Assembly (NCBI RefSeq): GCF_001429285.1
Contig: NZ_LMJJ01000001.1
Location: forward strand, 68,565-132,564
Direction of reading: 5' to 3'
Length of the DNA: 64,000 nt
From: Ensifer sp. Root278
GTDB taxonomy: Bacteria > Pseudomonadota > Alphaproteobacteria > Rhizobiales > Rhizobiaceae
Part shown: one piece after another, positions 24,501-32,474 of the stretch
Layout of the letters: every line of letters starts with the position of its first letter
How positions within the stretch are numbered: the stretch's first letter is position 1
The notes under the pieces: generated by a model
What the model was told of the DNA's origin: nothing
Database searches by the model: none
The model's input: the letters and a program-made list of their open reading frames with translations, nothing else
Translations under genes and position numbers: made by a program

Positions 24501-25760
24501 TCACTTCGCCGGCTTGTACCAGGAGTCGAGGCCCTTCTGCAGCTTCTCGGCGGCAACCTCAGGCGTATCGGTGCCGTTGATTACGTTGGCCGATTCGACC
24601 CAGGTTTCGTTTTCGAGGCTCGGCGTGCCGCGCGCCAGGATCTGGTAGGTCGAGCGGATCGTCGGCTTGCACTTTTCGCGCCAGGAGACGAATTCCTGGG
24701 CGAGCGGATCGGTCATCTTCACCGGGGTAGAGTTGAGGCTGAAGAAGCCCGGCAGTGCATTGGCGTAGATGTCGGCGAACTCAGGCGAGGCAACCCAGCT
24801 CAGGAAGGTCTTGGCCTGTTCGGCATGTGCGCTCTTGGCATTGAGGCCGATGCCGATGTCATTGTGGTCCGAGATGTAGCAGGTGTCGCCGGCGTTTTTG
24901 ACCGGCGGCGGGAAGGCGCCCATCTTGAACTGTGCCTGGGTGTTGAACAGGCCGATTTCCCACGAGCCGGCCGGATAGATCGCGGCGCGGCCGAGCGTGA
25001 AGAGGTTCTGGCTGTCCGGATAGGTCTGGGCTTCGAAGCCGTCGCCGAGATAGTCCTTCCATTTGGCGAGAACGCGGTAGGGCTCGACCCACGGTTCGTC
25101 GGTCAGCTTCTGCTCGCCCTTGATCAGCGCAGCGCGGCCTTCTTCGCCCTTCCAGTAGTTCGGGCCGATGTTCTGGTAGCCCATGGTTGCGGCTTCCCAG
25201 AGGTCCTTGGTGCCCATCGCCATCGGGATGTAGTTGCCGTCCGCCTTGATCTTGTCGAGGGCGGCGAAGAATTCGGCTTCCGTCGTCGGGATCTGGATGC
25301 CGAGCTGGTCGAAGGCGTCCTTGTTGTAGATGAAGCCGTGGATGACTGAAGCCATCGGCACGCAGAAGGTGGACTTGCCGTCATCGGTGGTCCAGGCGGA
25401 CTTGGCGACCGGCGAGAAGTTTTCCATGCCCGGCAGCGCCGTCAGGTCGGCAAGGTGCTTCTTGTTGTAGAGTTCGAGCGAGACGTCGAACGGACGGCAG
25501 GTAACGAGGTCACCCGCGGAGCCGGCATCGAGCTTGGCGTTCAGCGCCGCATTGTATTCGGTCGGCGCCATCGGGGCGAACTTGACCTTGATGCCCGGGT
25601 TCTTCGCTTCGAAGGCAGGGATCAGTTTTTCCTGCCAGATCGCCAGGTCGTCGTTGCGCCAGCTTTCGATGGTCAGCGTCACGTCCTCGGCGTGCGCCAG
25701 CCCGGCCGTGCCGAGAATGCTCGAAGCGAGCAGCAGGCCTTTGATTGTTGTACGGGTCAT
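24501..25760 (-). CDS. Sugar ABC transporter substrate-binding protein
   Basis: Periplasmic binding protein of 419 aa (family 1, MalE/UgpB-like). A signal peptide is evident (MTRTTIKGLLLASSILGTAGLAHA, cut before EDV). The mature protein begins VTLTIESWRNDDLAIWQEKLIPAF and contains the family pattern GRAAIYPAGSWEIGLFN. Located 58 bp after murQ, ahead of the two permease genes. The substrate is probably an amino sugar, judging from MurQ, NagA and NagB-like neighbours; sequence alone does not settle it. Confidence 0.94.
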   Translation of the reverse strand: MTRTTIKGLLLASSILGTAGLAHAEDVTLTIESWRNDDLAIWQEKLIPAFEAKNPGIKVKFAPMAPTEYNAALNAKLDAGSAGDLVTCRPFDVSLELYNKKHLADLTALPGMENFSPVAKSAWTTDDGKSTFCVPMASVIHGFIYNKDAFDQLGIQIPTTEAEFFAALDKIKADGNYIPMAMGTKDLWEAATMGYQNIGPNYWKGEEGRAALIKGEQKLTDEPWVEPYRVLAKWKDYLGDGFEAQTYPDSQNLFTLGRAAIYPAGSWEIGLFNTQAQFKMGAFPPPVKNAGDTCYISDHNDIGIGLNAKSAHAEQAKTFLSWVASPEFADIYANALPGFFSLNSTPVKMTDPLAQEFVSWREKCKPTIRSTYQILARGTPSLENETWVESANVINGTDTPEVAAEKLQKGLDSWYKPAK

Positions 25761-25817
25761 GCAGGTTCTCCCTTTTTATAGGCGCCGCTTTGGCGCGGTT
25801 TGGATCCCAGAATTGAT

Positions 25818-26714
25818 TCAGGCCGAGACGATACCGATCGCCCGGCGCAGATTCTGCTTGGCCTCTTTCAGAGCGGCGTCGGCGGCTGCAACGTCCTTCG
25901 CGCCCGAGGCGAGAAGGATCGCGACCTTGACCGAGCCGGAGGCCTCGTTGATCAGCCGGCCGGCCTCAGTGGCGCTGATGCCGGTGATGTCGGTGACGAT
26001 GCGGATCGCGCGGCCGTGCAGCTTGATATTGTCGGCGCGCAGGTTGACCATGTGGCCGTCGAGCACGTGGCCGAGATGGATGCCGACCAGTGTCGAGAAC
26101 ATGTTGAAGGCGATCTTCTGTGCGGTGCCGGCGCCCATGCGGGTCGAGCCGGAGACCACTTCCGGCGGCGTCTGCAAGAGGATCGAGACGTCCGCGTCCT
26201 TGAAGAGCGCCGCACCCGGATTGTTGGCGACGGCGATTACCTTGGCGCCGCGCTTGCGGGCCTCGTCGGCAGCGGCAAGCGCGTAAGGGGTGGAACCGCT
26301 TGCGGAAACGGAAACGAGACAGTCGCCCGCGCCGATGCCCGCCTTGCGCACGTCCTCTCGGGCGAGGTCCATATCGTCCTCATAACCTCCCGCGAGGTCG
26401 CTGAGGCTGGCAGCGCCGCCGGCAAGCAGGATGACGATCTGATCCTGCGCGATACCATAGGTGCCGGGCAGCTCGAGCGCGTCGGCCATCGCCATGAGAC
26501 CGGAGCTGCCGGCGCCCGCATAGGCAAGACGCCGCCCGGAGCTGAGCGCTTCGGCGGCAATCGAGGCGGCGGCGGAGATCGACTCGATCGCCGCATCGAC
26601 GGCCTTGGCCGCTGCCTGCTGGCCGGCGGCGAGCAGTCGCAGCGCCAGCGCCGGATGCATAAGATCCAGGCCCTTGGCGTTGTCGTGACGCTCTTCGGTC
26701 TTTGCTGACGGCAT
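25818..26714 (-). CDS. murQ: N-acetylmuramic acid 6-phosphate etherase
   Basis: Cytosolic SIS-domain enzyme that splits the lactyl ether of MurNAc-6-phosphate to give GlcNAc-6-phosphate, the key step of cell-wall sugar recycling. The 298-aa protein has the P-binding segment AGAGSSGLMAMADALELPGTYG, in which the Glu equivalent to the proposed catalytic Glu of E. coli MurQ is kept although flanking residues differ (ALEL instead of ASEC), a second acidic cluster GGYEDDMDLARED, and the family signature EVVSGSTRMGAGTAQK. First gene of the minus arm, divergent from the kinase gene, with a predicted operator 29 bp upstream. Confidence 0.9.
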   Translation of the reverse strand: MPSAKTEERHDNAKGLDLMHPALALRLLAAGQQAAAKAVDAAIESISAAASIAAEALSSGRRLAYAGAGSSGLMAMADALELPGTYGIAQDQIVILLAGGAASLSDLAGGYEDDMDLAREDVRKAGIGAGDCLVSVSASGSTPYALAAADEARKRGAKVIAVANNPGAALFKDADVSILLQTPPEVVSGSTRMGAGTAQKIAFNMFSTLVGIHLGHVLDGHMVNLRADNIKLHGRAIRIVTDITGISATEAGRLINEASGSVKVAILLASGAKDVAAADAALKEAKQNLRRAIGIVSA

Positions 26715-26742
26715 GGGTCATGTCTCCTCTCGGTTGAAATTA

Positions 26743-26761
26743 ATGCCAAAAAAATACCAAT
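26743..26761 (-). promoter_or_regulatory. Predicted GntR-type operator, murQ side
   Basis: Minus strand: ATTGGTATTTTTTTGGCAT, 18 of 19 bases identical to the site at 26874-26892 on the other strand. It lies 29 bp before the murQ start codon. The two sites are arranged head to head across the divergent promoter region, as expected for joint repression of both arms by the GntR/UTRA protein encoded at 27795. Regulator assignment is inference. Confidence 0.65.
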
Positions 26762-26873
26762 TGTCCAGCAGAATTTAACTTTTGGCGCCTGAAAAAACCG
26801 ATCGTCTAAATTAGTCCTTGAATTTCAATGAATTGCAACGAAATCGAAAGCGTGGGCGGATTCAGACTTGGTT

Positions 26874-26892
26874 ATTGGTATTTTTTTGGTAT
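26874..26892 (+). promoter_or_regulatory. Predicted GntR-type operator, kinase side
   Basis: Plus strand: ATTGGTATTTTTTTGGTAT, a direct repeat of TGGTAT around a T-run, 21 bp before the kinase start codon. Partner of the site at 26743-26761. Confidence 0.65.
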
Positions 26893-26913
26893 CCTCAATG
26901 GGCGGAGGTACTC

Positions 26914-27798
26914 ATGACAAATTACCTGATAGGAATCGACGGGGGCGGGACGAGCTGCCGAGCTGCCGTGGCAACGGCAGATGGGCGCATTCTCGGGCGT
27001 GGCAAGGCCGGCGCCGCCAATATCCTGACAGACCCGGAAACCGCGCTCGCCAATATCGGCGGAGCCGCCCGCGCAGCCTTTGAAGAGGCGGGCCTCGACC
27101 CTGAGGGCATTGCCGCCGCCAAGGCGATCGTCGGTGTGGCCGGACATAATGTCGGCGATGCCGTGCATTACGTAAAGCGTCGTCTGCCCTTCGCCGCCGC
27201 GGATATCGAATCCGACGGTTTGATCGCGCTGCAGGGTGCGCTCGGCAACCAGGATGGCGCGGTCGCCATCCTCGGTACGGGCACCATCTATATTTTGCGC
27301 CAAGGAGATACGGTCAGTTATGTCGGCGGCTGGGGTTTCACCATCGGCGACCATGGCAGCGGAGCCCGCATCGGCCATGCGCTTCTGCAGGAAAGCCTGC
27401 TTGCCTTCGACAGTATTCATGCAGCTTCCGCGGTCACGGATAGCGTTCTGGCCGAATTCAACAACGACGCGCGCGATGTCGTCGATTTTGCCCGTCTTGC
27501 GAAGCCCGGCGAGTTCGGCCGCTATGCGCCGCGGGTCTTCGAAGGGGCTGCCGCAGGCGATCCCGTCGCCGTGCGGATCCTGAAGGCCGCCGCACTTACG
27601 GTGGATGAGGCGCTGGATGTCGTGGTTGCACGAGGCTGCGAGAGGCTTTGTCTGCTTGGCGGATTGGCGCCGCTCTATCGCCCCTGGCTTGCCGAGCGCC
27701 ATCAGGCATTGCTCGTCGAAGCCGAGGCGGACGCACTGACCGGGTCGGTCGCTCTGGCCGCGCAACGGTTTGGCTCACATGCGAGGGCGAGTGCATGA
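26914..27798 (+). CDS. BadF/BadG-type amino-sugar kinase (N-acetylglucosamine kinase family)
   Basis: Cytosolic ASKHA-fold kinase of 294 aa that probably phosphorylates imported N-acetylglucosamine or glucosamine with ATP. The phosphate motifs are LIGIDGGGTSCRAAVA at the N-terminus, AILGTGTIYI, and the glycine-rich ICLLGGLAP-like segment (LCLLGGLAPLY) near the end; GDHGSGARIGHALL is typical of the GspK/NAGK group. The ATG at 26914 has GGCGGAGGT before it. Its stop overlaps the start of the GntR gene (ATGA). First gene of the plus arm. Confidence 0.9.
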   Translation: MTNYLIGIDGGGTSCRAAVATADGRILGRGKAGAANILTDPETALANIGGAARAAFEEAGLDPEGIAAAKAIVGVAGHNVGDAVHYVKRRLPFAAADIESDGLIALQGALGNQDGAVAILGTGTIYILRQGDTVSYVGGWGFTIGDHGSGARIGHALLQESLLAFDSIHAASAVTDSVLAEFNNDARDVVDFARLAKPGEFGRYAPRVFEGAAAGDPVAVRILKAAALTVDEALDVVVARGCERLCLLGGLAPLYRPWLAERHQALLVEAEADALTGSVALAAQRFGSHARASA

Positions 27799-28559
27799 CG
27801 CACCAGCTCGCTTCCATTCTGCCGCTTGAGGGCCTGCAGTCCGGAGGATCGGGGCCGCTCTATCTCAAGCTTCGGCAATCGCTCGAAGACGCAATCCAGT
27901 CGGGCAAGCTCAACCATGGCGACGCCTTGCCGCCAGAGCGCGATCTTGCCGACTATGCCAACATCAGCCGCGTGACCGTGCGCAAGGCGGTAGACGATCT
28001 CGTGCGCGATGGGCTGCTTGTCCGCCGCCACGGTTCCGGCACCTTTGTCGTCAAGCCGGTCTCCAAGGTGCAGCAGTCTCTGTCGCGGTTGACGTCGTTC
28101 ACCGAAGACATGGCGCGCCGCGGGTTGAACACCCATGCGCGCTGGCTGGAACGCGGCCTGTTTCATCCTTCGCCGGATGAGATGATGGCGCTTGGCCTTC
28201 CCGCCGACGCGCTGGTCGCCCGCCTCGGGCGCCTTCGCATCGCCGACGACATGCCGCTTGCGATCGAGCGCGCCAGCATCTCTGCGGAGTTCCTGCCGGA
28301 CCCGCAGGCCGTCACCTCGTCGCTCTATTCGGCGCTTGACAAGACGCGGTCCCGGCCGGTGCGCGCCGTCCAGCGCATCTCCGCTTGCAACATCAAGGAC
28401 CCGGATGCCTCGATGCTCGGCGTTGCCGTTGGCTCGGCCGGCCTTTCCATCGAACGCGTCTCCTATCTCGCATCCGGACGCGTCGTCGAATTCACCCGCT
28501 CGCTCTACCGGGGCGATGCCTATGACTTTGTCGCGGAACTGACGCTGTCGGAATCCTAA
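27795..28559 (+). CDS. GntR/HutC-family regulator with UTRA domain (NagR/YvoA-like)
   Basis: A 254-aa repressor. The winged helix spans about 20-90 with GDALPPERDLADYANISRVTVRKAVDDLVRDGLLVRRHGSGTFV, and the UTRA effector domain fills the C-terminal 150 residues (SLSRLTSFTEDMARRGLNT, IERVSYLASGRVVEFTRSLYRGD). UTRA proteins of the NagR/YvoA/DasR group respond to amino-sugar phosphates such as GlcNAc-6-P or GlcN-6-P, which fits this locus. Translationally coupled to the kinase gene and likely autoregulated through the two 19-bp sites at 26743 and 26874. Confidence 0.93.
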   Translation: MTHQLASILPLEGLQSGGSGPLYLKLRQSLEDAIQSGKLNHGDALPPERDLADYANISRVTVRKAVDDLVRDGLLVRRHGSGTFVVKPVSKVQQSLSRLTSFTEDMARRGLNTHARWLERGLFHPSPDEMMALGLPADALVARLGRLRIADDMPLAIERASISAEFLPDPQAVTSSLYSALDKTRSRPVRAVQRISACNIKDPDASMLGVAVGSAGLSIERVSYLASGRVVEFTRSLYRGDAYDFVAELTLSES

Positions 28560-28587
28560 AGCGACCGCCCGCAGAAAGGAATTGACC

Positions 28588-29610
28588 ATGCAGACCAATA
28601 TGCGCCGAGAAATCGACGAGATCCCCGAAGCCGCCCAGCGCCTGCTGGAACGCTCGGCCGATCAGCTCAAGGCCGCCGGCGCGGCACTCCGCGTCAAGGA
28701 TCCGGCCTTCCTGGTCACGATCGCCCGCGGCTCCTCCGATCATGCCGCGCTTTTCCTCAAATATGCGATCGAGCTGCAGGCCGGTCGACCGGTCGCCTCG
28801 CTCGGCCCGTCGCTCGCCTCGATCTACGGCGCCAAACTGAAGCTCGGCGGTGCCGCGGCGATCGCGATTTCGCAGTCGGGCAAGAGCCCGGATATCGTCG
28901 CTATGGCCCAGGCCGCGACCGATGCCGGCGCCGTCTCGATCGCGCTCACCAACACGCTGCCCTCGCCGATCTCCGAGGCCTGCACCAACCCTCTCGACAT
29001 TCTCGCCGGTCCGGAAATCGCCGTTGCGGCCACCAAGTCCTACGTCAATTCGATCGTCGCCGGCCTTGCCGTGCTCGGCGAATGGACCGGTGACGCAGCG
29101 CTTAAGCGGGCAGTCGCCGATCTGCCGAACCAGTTTGCGAAGGCCGTCAAGCTCGACTGGCAGGCCTTTGCCGACGATCTCGGCGAGGCGGAATCGCTCT
29201 ATGTGCTCGGCCGTGGCCCGGCGCTTGCGATCGCCAGCGAGGCGGCGCTGAAGTTCAAGGAAACATCCGGCATGCATGCGGAAGCCTATTCCGCGGCCGA
29301 AGTTCTGCACGGGCCGGTGGCGCTCGTCGGCGCCAAGTTCCCGGTGCTGACGCTTGCGGCCCGTGATGCAGCCGAAACTTCGGTCGCCGGCATTGCCGAC
29401 GGTATGGCCGAAAAGGGCGCAGTGGTTCATGTTACATCGAGCCTTGCCGGCAAGGCCAAGCGCCTGCCGTTCGTCGAGACGGGCCACCCGATCACCGACG
29501 CGCTGACCTTGATCCTGCCGTTCTATGGCTTCGTCGAAGCCTGGTCGCGCTCGCGCGGTCTCAACCCCGACGCACCGGCGAGCCTCAAGAAGGTAACGGA
29601 GACGAGATGA
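28588..29610 (+). CDS. SIS-domain glucosamine-6-phosphate deaminase (NagB-II/AgaS-like)
   Basis: Cytosolic 340-aa protein equal to the isomerase half of GlmS without the glutaminase domain. Two SIS domains are visible: the first with ARGSSDHAALFLKYAIEL and AISQSGKSPDIV, the second with LGRGPALAIASEAALKFKE and YSAAEVLHGP. Proteins of this form act as glucosamine-6-phosphate deaminases where classical NagB is absent, giving fructose-6-phosphate and ammonia. The partner nagA gene overlaps its end (ATGA), which supports that role. The ATG at 28588 follows AGAAAGGA. Confidence 0.9.
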   Translation: MQTNMRREIDEIPEAAQRLLERSADQLKAAGAALRVKDPAFLVTIARGSSDHAALFLKYAIELQAGRPVASLGPSLASIYGAKLKLGGAAAIAISQSGKSPDIVAMAQAATDAGAVSIALTNTLPSPISEACTNPLDILAGPEIAVAATKSYVNSIVAGLAVLGEWTGDAALKRAVADLPNQFAKAVKLDWQAFADDLGEAESLYVLGRGPALAIASEAALKFKETSGMHAEAYSAAEVLHGPVALVGAKFPVLTLAARDAAETSVAGIADGMAEKGAVVHVTSSLAGKAKRLPFVETGHPITDALTLILPFYGFVEAWSRSRGLNPDAPASLKKVTETR

Positions 29611-30767
29611 GCGAGAGGAAAGCAATCACCGGCGCCCGCCTGTTCGACGGCGTCGAATGGCATGACGGCTGTGCTCTCGTGATCGAGGCCGGCCGCGTCA
29701 AGGCGATCGTGGCAGTGGCGGACGTCCCCGCCGATGCCAAAAAAATCGATGCGCATGGCATGCTGCTGGTGCCGGGCTTCATCGACCTGCAGGTCAACGG
29801 CGGCGGTGGTGCGCTTCTGAACGAAGAACCGTCCGTCGAGGGTATCCGGCAGATCTGTTCGGCGCATGCCAAGTTCGGCACCACCGCACTGCTGCCGACG
29901 CTGATCACCGACACACGCGAAATCAGAAGCGCCACCATCAAGGCGGGTCTCGACGCCAAGGCCGCTGGCGTGCCGGGTTTCCTCGGGCTGCATCTCGAAG
30001 GCCCGCATCTCTCGGTCGCACGCAAGGGCGCCCATGATCCGACGCTGATCCGTCCGATGGACGATGCCGATCTCGCCGAAATGCTCGATTGCGCCAAGGC
30101 GCTCGGCGTGCTGATGGTGACCGTGGCGCCCGAAAACGCCACCCGGGAACAGGTGCGGGCGCTGGCCGAAGCCGGCGCCGTCGTCAGCCTCGGCCACACC
30201 GATGTCGGTTACGAAACCGCCGTCGCCTATGCCAAGGCGGGCGCAAGGACGGTGACCCATCTCTTCAACGCCATGAGCGGCCTTGGCCATCGCGAGCCGG
30301 GCGTGGTCGGTGCGGCACTTGCCACCGGCACGCTGCATGCGGGCCTGATTGCCGACGGCTACCATGTCGAGCCGGCCTCGATGGGCGTGGCGCTGCGCGC
30401 AAAAGTCGGCCCGGGCCAGATCTTCCTGGTGACCGACGCGATGTCGCCGATCGGCACGGACATGACCAGCTTCCAGCTGAACGGCCGCGAGATCCTGCGC
30501 GAGGGCGGTCGCCTGACGCTTGCCGACGGTACGCTCGCCGGCGCCGACATCGACATGCTGTCGTCGGTCCGTTTCGTGCACGACAAGCTCGGCCTGCCGG
30601 TGGAAGAAGCCTTGCGGATGGCCTCCGCCTATCCGGCCGATGCTATGGGTCTCGCCACCCACAAGGGACGGCTGAAGCCCGGCGCCGATGCGGATTTCGT
30701 GCTTCTGACGCCGGAGCTTGGCATGGGCTCTACCTGGATCGGCGGCACGCAGGTCTACGCCGCCTGA
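29607..30767 (+). CDS. nagA: N-acetylglucosamine-6-phosphate deacetylase
   Basis: Metal-dependent amidohydrolase, 386 aa, that removes acetate from GlcNAc-6-P, the product of the kinase and of MurQ. Family landmarks are LVPGFIDLQVNGGGG, HLEGPHLS (metal-binding Glu), LGHTDVGYE (His), VTHLFNAMSGLGHREPG (His) and the catalytic Asp in LVTDAMSPIG. Start overlaps the deaminase stop. Last gene of the plus arm, ending at a strong bidirectional terminator. Confidence 0.97.
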   Translation: MSERKAITGARLFDGVEWHDGCALVIEAGRVKAIVAVADVPADAKKIDAHGMLLVPGFIDLQVNGGGGALLNEEPSVEGIRQICSAHAKFGTTALLPTLITDTREIRSATIKAGLDAKAAGVPGFLGLHLEGPHLSVARKGAHDPTLIRPMDDADLAEMLDCAKALGVLMVTVAPENATREQVRALAEAGAVVSLGHTDVGYETAVAYAKAGARTVTHLFNAMSGLGHREPGVVGAALATGTLHAGLIADGYHVEPASMGVALRAKVGPGQIFLVTDAMSPIGTDMTSFQLNGREILREGGRLTLADGTLAGADIDMLSSVRFVHDKLGLPVEEALRMASAYPADAMGLATHKGRLKPGADADFVLLTPELGMGSTWIGGTQVYAA

Positions 30768-30783
30768 TCATAACGCATCAAGC

Positions 30784-30821
30784 AAAAGCCCCGGACAGCG
30801 CAAATGTTGTCCGGGGCTTTT
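30784..30821. terminator. Bidirectional Rho-independent terminator between nagA and cutC
   Basis: Perfect 14-bp stem AAAAGCCCCGGACA/TGTCCGGGGCTTTT with a ten-base loop. A-run and T-run flank it symmetrically, so it can serve both nagA (plus) and the convergent cutC operon (minus). Confidence 0.92.
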
Positions 30822-30840
30822 CATTTCGGGCAACGTTGTC

Positions 30841-31566
30841 TCAGCGCGCTGGAAGTCTCGCCTTCATCGCCCGGACCGTTTCCGCATCGGTGCGGCGCCG
30901 GTCGGCCGAAACGAAGCCCATTTCGACCAATCGCGGATCCTGAGCCGGCTCACGAACGGAGCAGGAGGAGTGCACTTCGCTGACGGTCACCCGGTCGAGA
31001 AGGGCATCGACCGTATCGAGGGTGACGCCGGACCCCGGCATGATCGACAGCCGGCCCTTGGCGAGATCGACGATTTCGGCCAACCGATCGATCGCCTGCG
31101 GTGCGCTCCTGGCACCGCCCGAGGTCAGGATGCGTTCGAAGCCGAGCTCGACCGCCACCTCCATCGCCTCGGCGAAATCCGGAACCAGATCGAAGGCGCG
31201 GTGCAGCGTCATCCTGAGTCCGGCCGCATGGCCTGTGAGCTTGATCAGCATCGACTTATCGAGGCGACCGTCGGCAAGGGAGGCGCCGAGCACCACGCCG
31301 GCGAGACCTGCCGCCCGCGCCGCGTCGATATCGCGACGCATGACATCGAGGTCCGCGGCGGAGAAGACGAAATCGCCCGGGCGAGGGCGGATCATGGCGT
31401 AAACGGGCACCGGCGGCGGACCGGCCAGCGCCATCAGTCCGGGATTGGGCGTCAGGCCACCGACGGACAGGGCGGCGCAGAGCTCGATCCGGTCTGCGCC
31501 GCCCTCGATCGCCGCGTAAAGCCCGTCGGCATCGTCGACGCAGACTTCCAGTTTGATGTCGCTCAT
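30841..31566 (-). CDS. cutC: CutC family protein
   Basis: A 241-aa TIM-barrel protein of the CutC family, historically linked to copper homeostasis although that role is disputed. Conserved stretches seen are LEVCVDDADGLYAAIEGGADRIELCAALSVGGLTPN, YAMIRPRPGDFVFS, MTLHRAFDLVPD and ILTSGGARSAP. Start at 31566 overlaps the ROK gene stop (ATGA), and this start removes an upstream extension that is only read-through of that gene. Third gene of an amidase-ROK-cutC operon, so a sugar- or amide-related function is as likely as copper handling here (inference). Confidence 0.93.
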   Translation of the reverse strand: MSDIKLEVCVDDADGLYAAIEGGADRIELCAALSVGGLTPNPGLMALAGPPPVPVYAMIRPRPGDFVFSAADLDVMRRDIDAARAAGLAGVVLGASLADGRLDKSMLIKLTGHAAGLRMTLHRAFDLVPDFAEAMEVAVELGFERILTSGGARSAPQAIDRLAEIVDLAKGRLSIMPGSGVTLDTVDALLDRVTVSEVHSSCSVREPAQDPRLVEMGFVSADRRRTDAETVRAMKARLPAR

Positions 31567-32474
31567 ATCTTCTCCTCGCCGAGGCCAAGCAGCGCCGCGC
31601 CGATCAATCCGGGCTCGACCCGGCATTCACCACGCACCACCAGCGGCCGTTCGAACTGCCGGAGAATCCGGCTACGCACTGTCCTGTCGATTTCGGCGAG
31701 CAGTTCCTCGGAATTGGAGAGTCCGCCGCCGACAGGCACGATCGTCGCGCCGGTGATGTTGATGACGAGTGCCAAAGGCGAACTCACGAGATCGACGAGC
31801 AGATCGACCGTGCGCTTTGCCTCTGCATCCCCAGCCTTCCAGGCCTCGATGATCTCATGGCTTGAAAGCGTCTTGCCATGGGCGGTCTGGTGCAGCCGCT
31901 CCAACCCGCGGGCGCCGCCAACGGTATCGACGCAGCGCTTCTGGCCGCAGCCGCAGTCATAGGCGGGAATGGCGATCGGCGGGTTGCCGGCCTCGGCCGC
32001 GATCGCCGGGCCGTGTCCCCATTCGCCGGCAAAGCCGCCATCGGCATTGATCAGCCGGCCGTCGATCACCAGGCCGCCGCCGACCCCGGTGCCGAGAATG
32101 GCGCCGAAGACGATACGGTGGCCGCGCCCGGCGCCGGCACCTGCTTCGGCAAGCGCGAAACAGTCGGCGTCATTGGCGATCTTCACCGGCAGGTGCAGCG
32201 CCGCTTCGAGTTCGGTGACTAGGTCACGTCCGTCGATGCAGGGGATGTTGGCGCATTTGATCCGCCGCGTCTCGGGATCGATGACGCCGGTGATCGAGAT
32301 CGCCACGCAATCCGGGTGTCCGCCCGCTTCGTCCAGGACCGATTCGAGCGCCTCAATGAACTGGCGGAAGTTGCTGAGCGGCGTTGTCCGTCGCGGCAAC
32401 GGAAAGATCCGGTCGCGCGAATGCACGATCGCGCCCTTGATCGCCGAGCCGCCGATGTCGAAACAGACGATCAT
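31563..32474 (-). CDS. ROK-family sugar kinase
   Basis: Cytosolic 303-aa kinase of the repressor/ORF/kinase family, without a DNA-binding domain. It begins MIVCFDIGGSAIKGAIV (phosphate loop), has the sugar-binding region INADGGFAGEWGHGP and the zinc motif CGCGQKRCVDTVGG typical of ROK hexose and N-acetylhexosamine kinases. It overlaps both its neighbours by four bases. It is the second candidate amino-sugar kinase within 5 kb of the BadF-type one; substrate unproven. Confidence 0.92.
   Translation of the reverse strand: MIVCFDIGGSAIKGAIVHSRDRIFPLPRRTTPLSNFRQFIEALESVLDEAGGHPDCVAISITGVIDPETRRIKCANIPCIDGRDLVTELEAALHLPVKIANDADCFALAEAGAGAGRGHRIVFGAILGTGVGGGLVIDGRLINADGGFAGEWGHGPAIAAEAGNPPIAIPAYDCGCGQKRCVDTVGGARGLERLHQTAHGKTLSSHEIIEAWKAGDAEAKRTVDLLVDLVSSPLALVINITGATIVPVGGGLSNSEELLAEIDRTVRSRILRQFERPLVVRGECRVEPGLIGAALLGLGEEKI

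Noticed and set aside
30768-30840. Small gene between nagA and cutC
   Set aside because: The stretch is a perfect 14-bp terminator between convergent genes.
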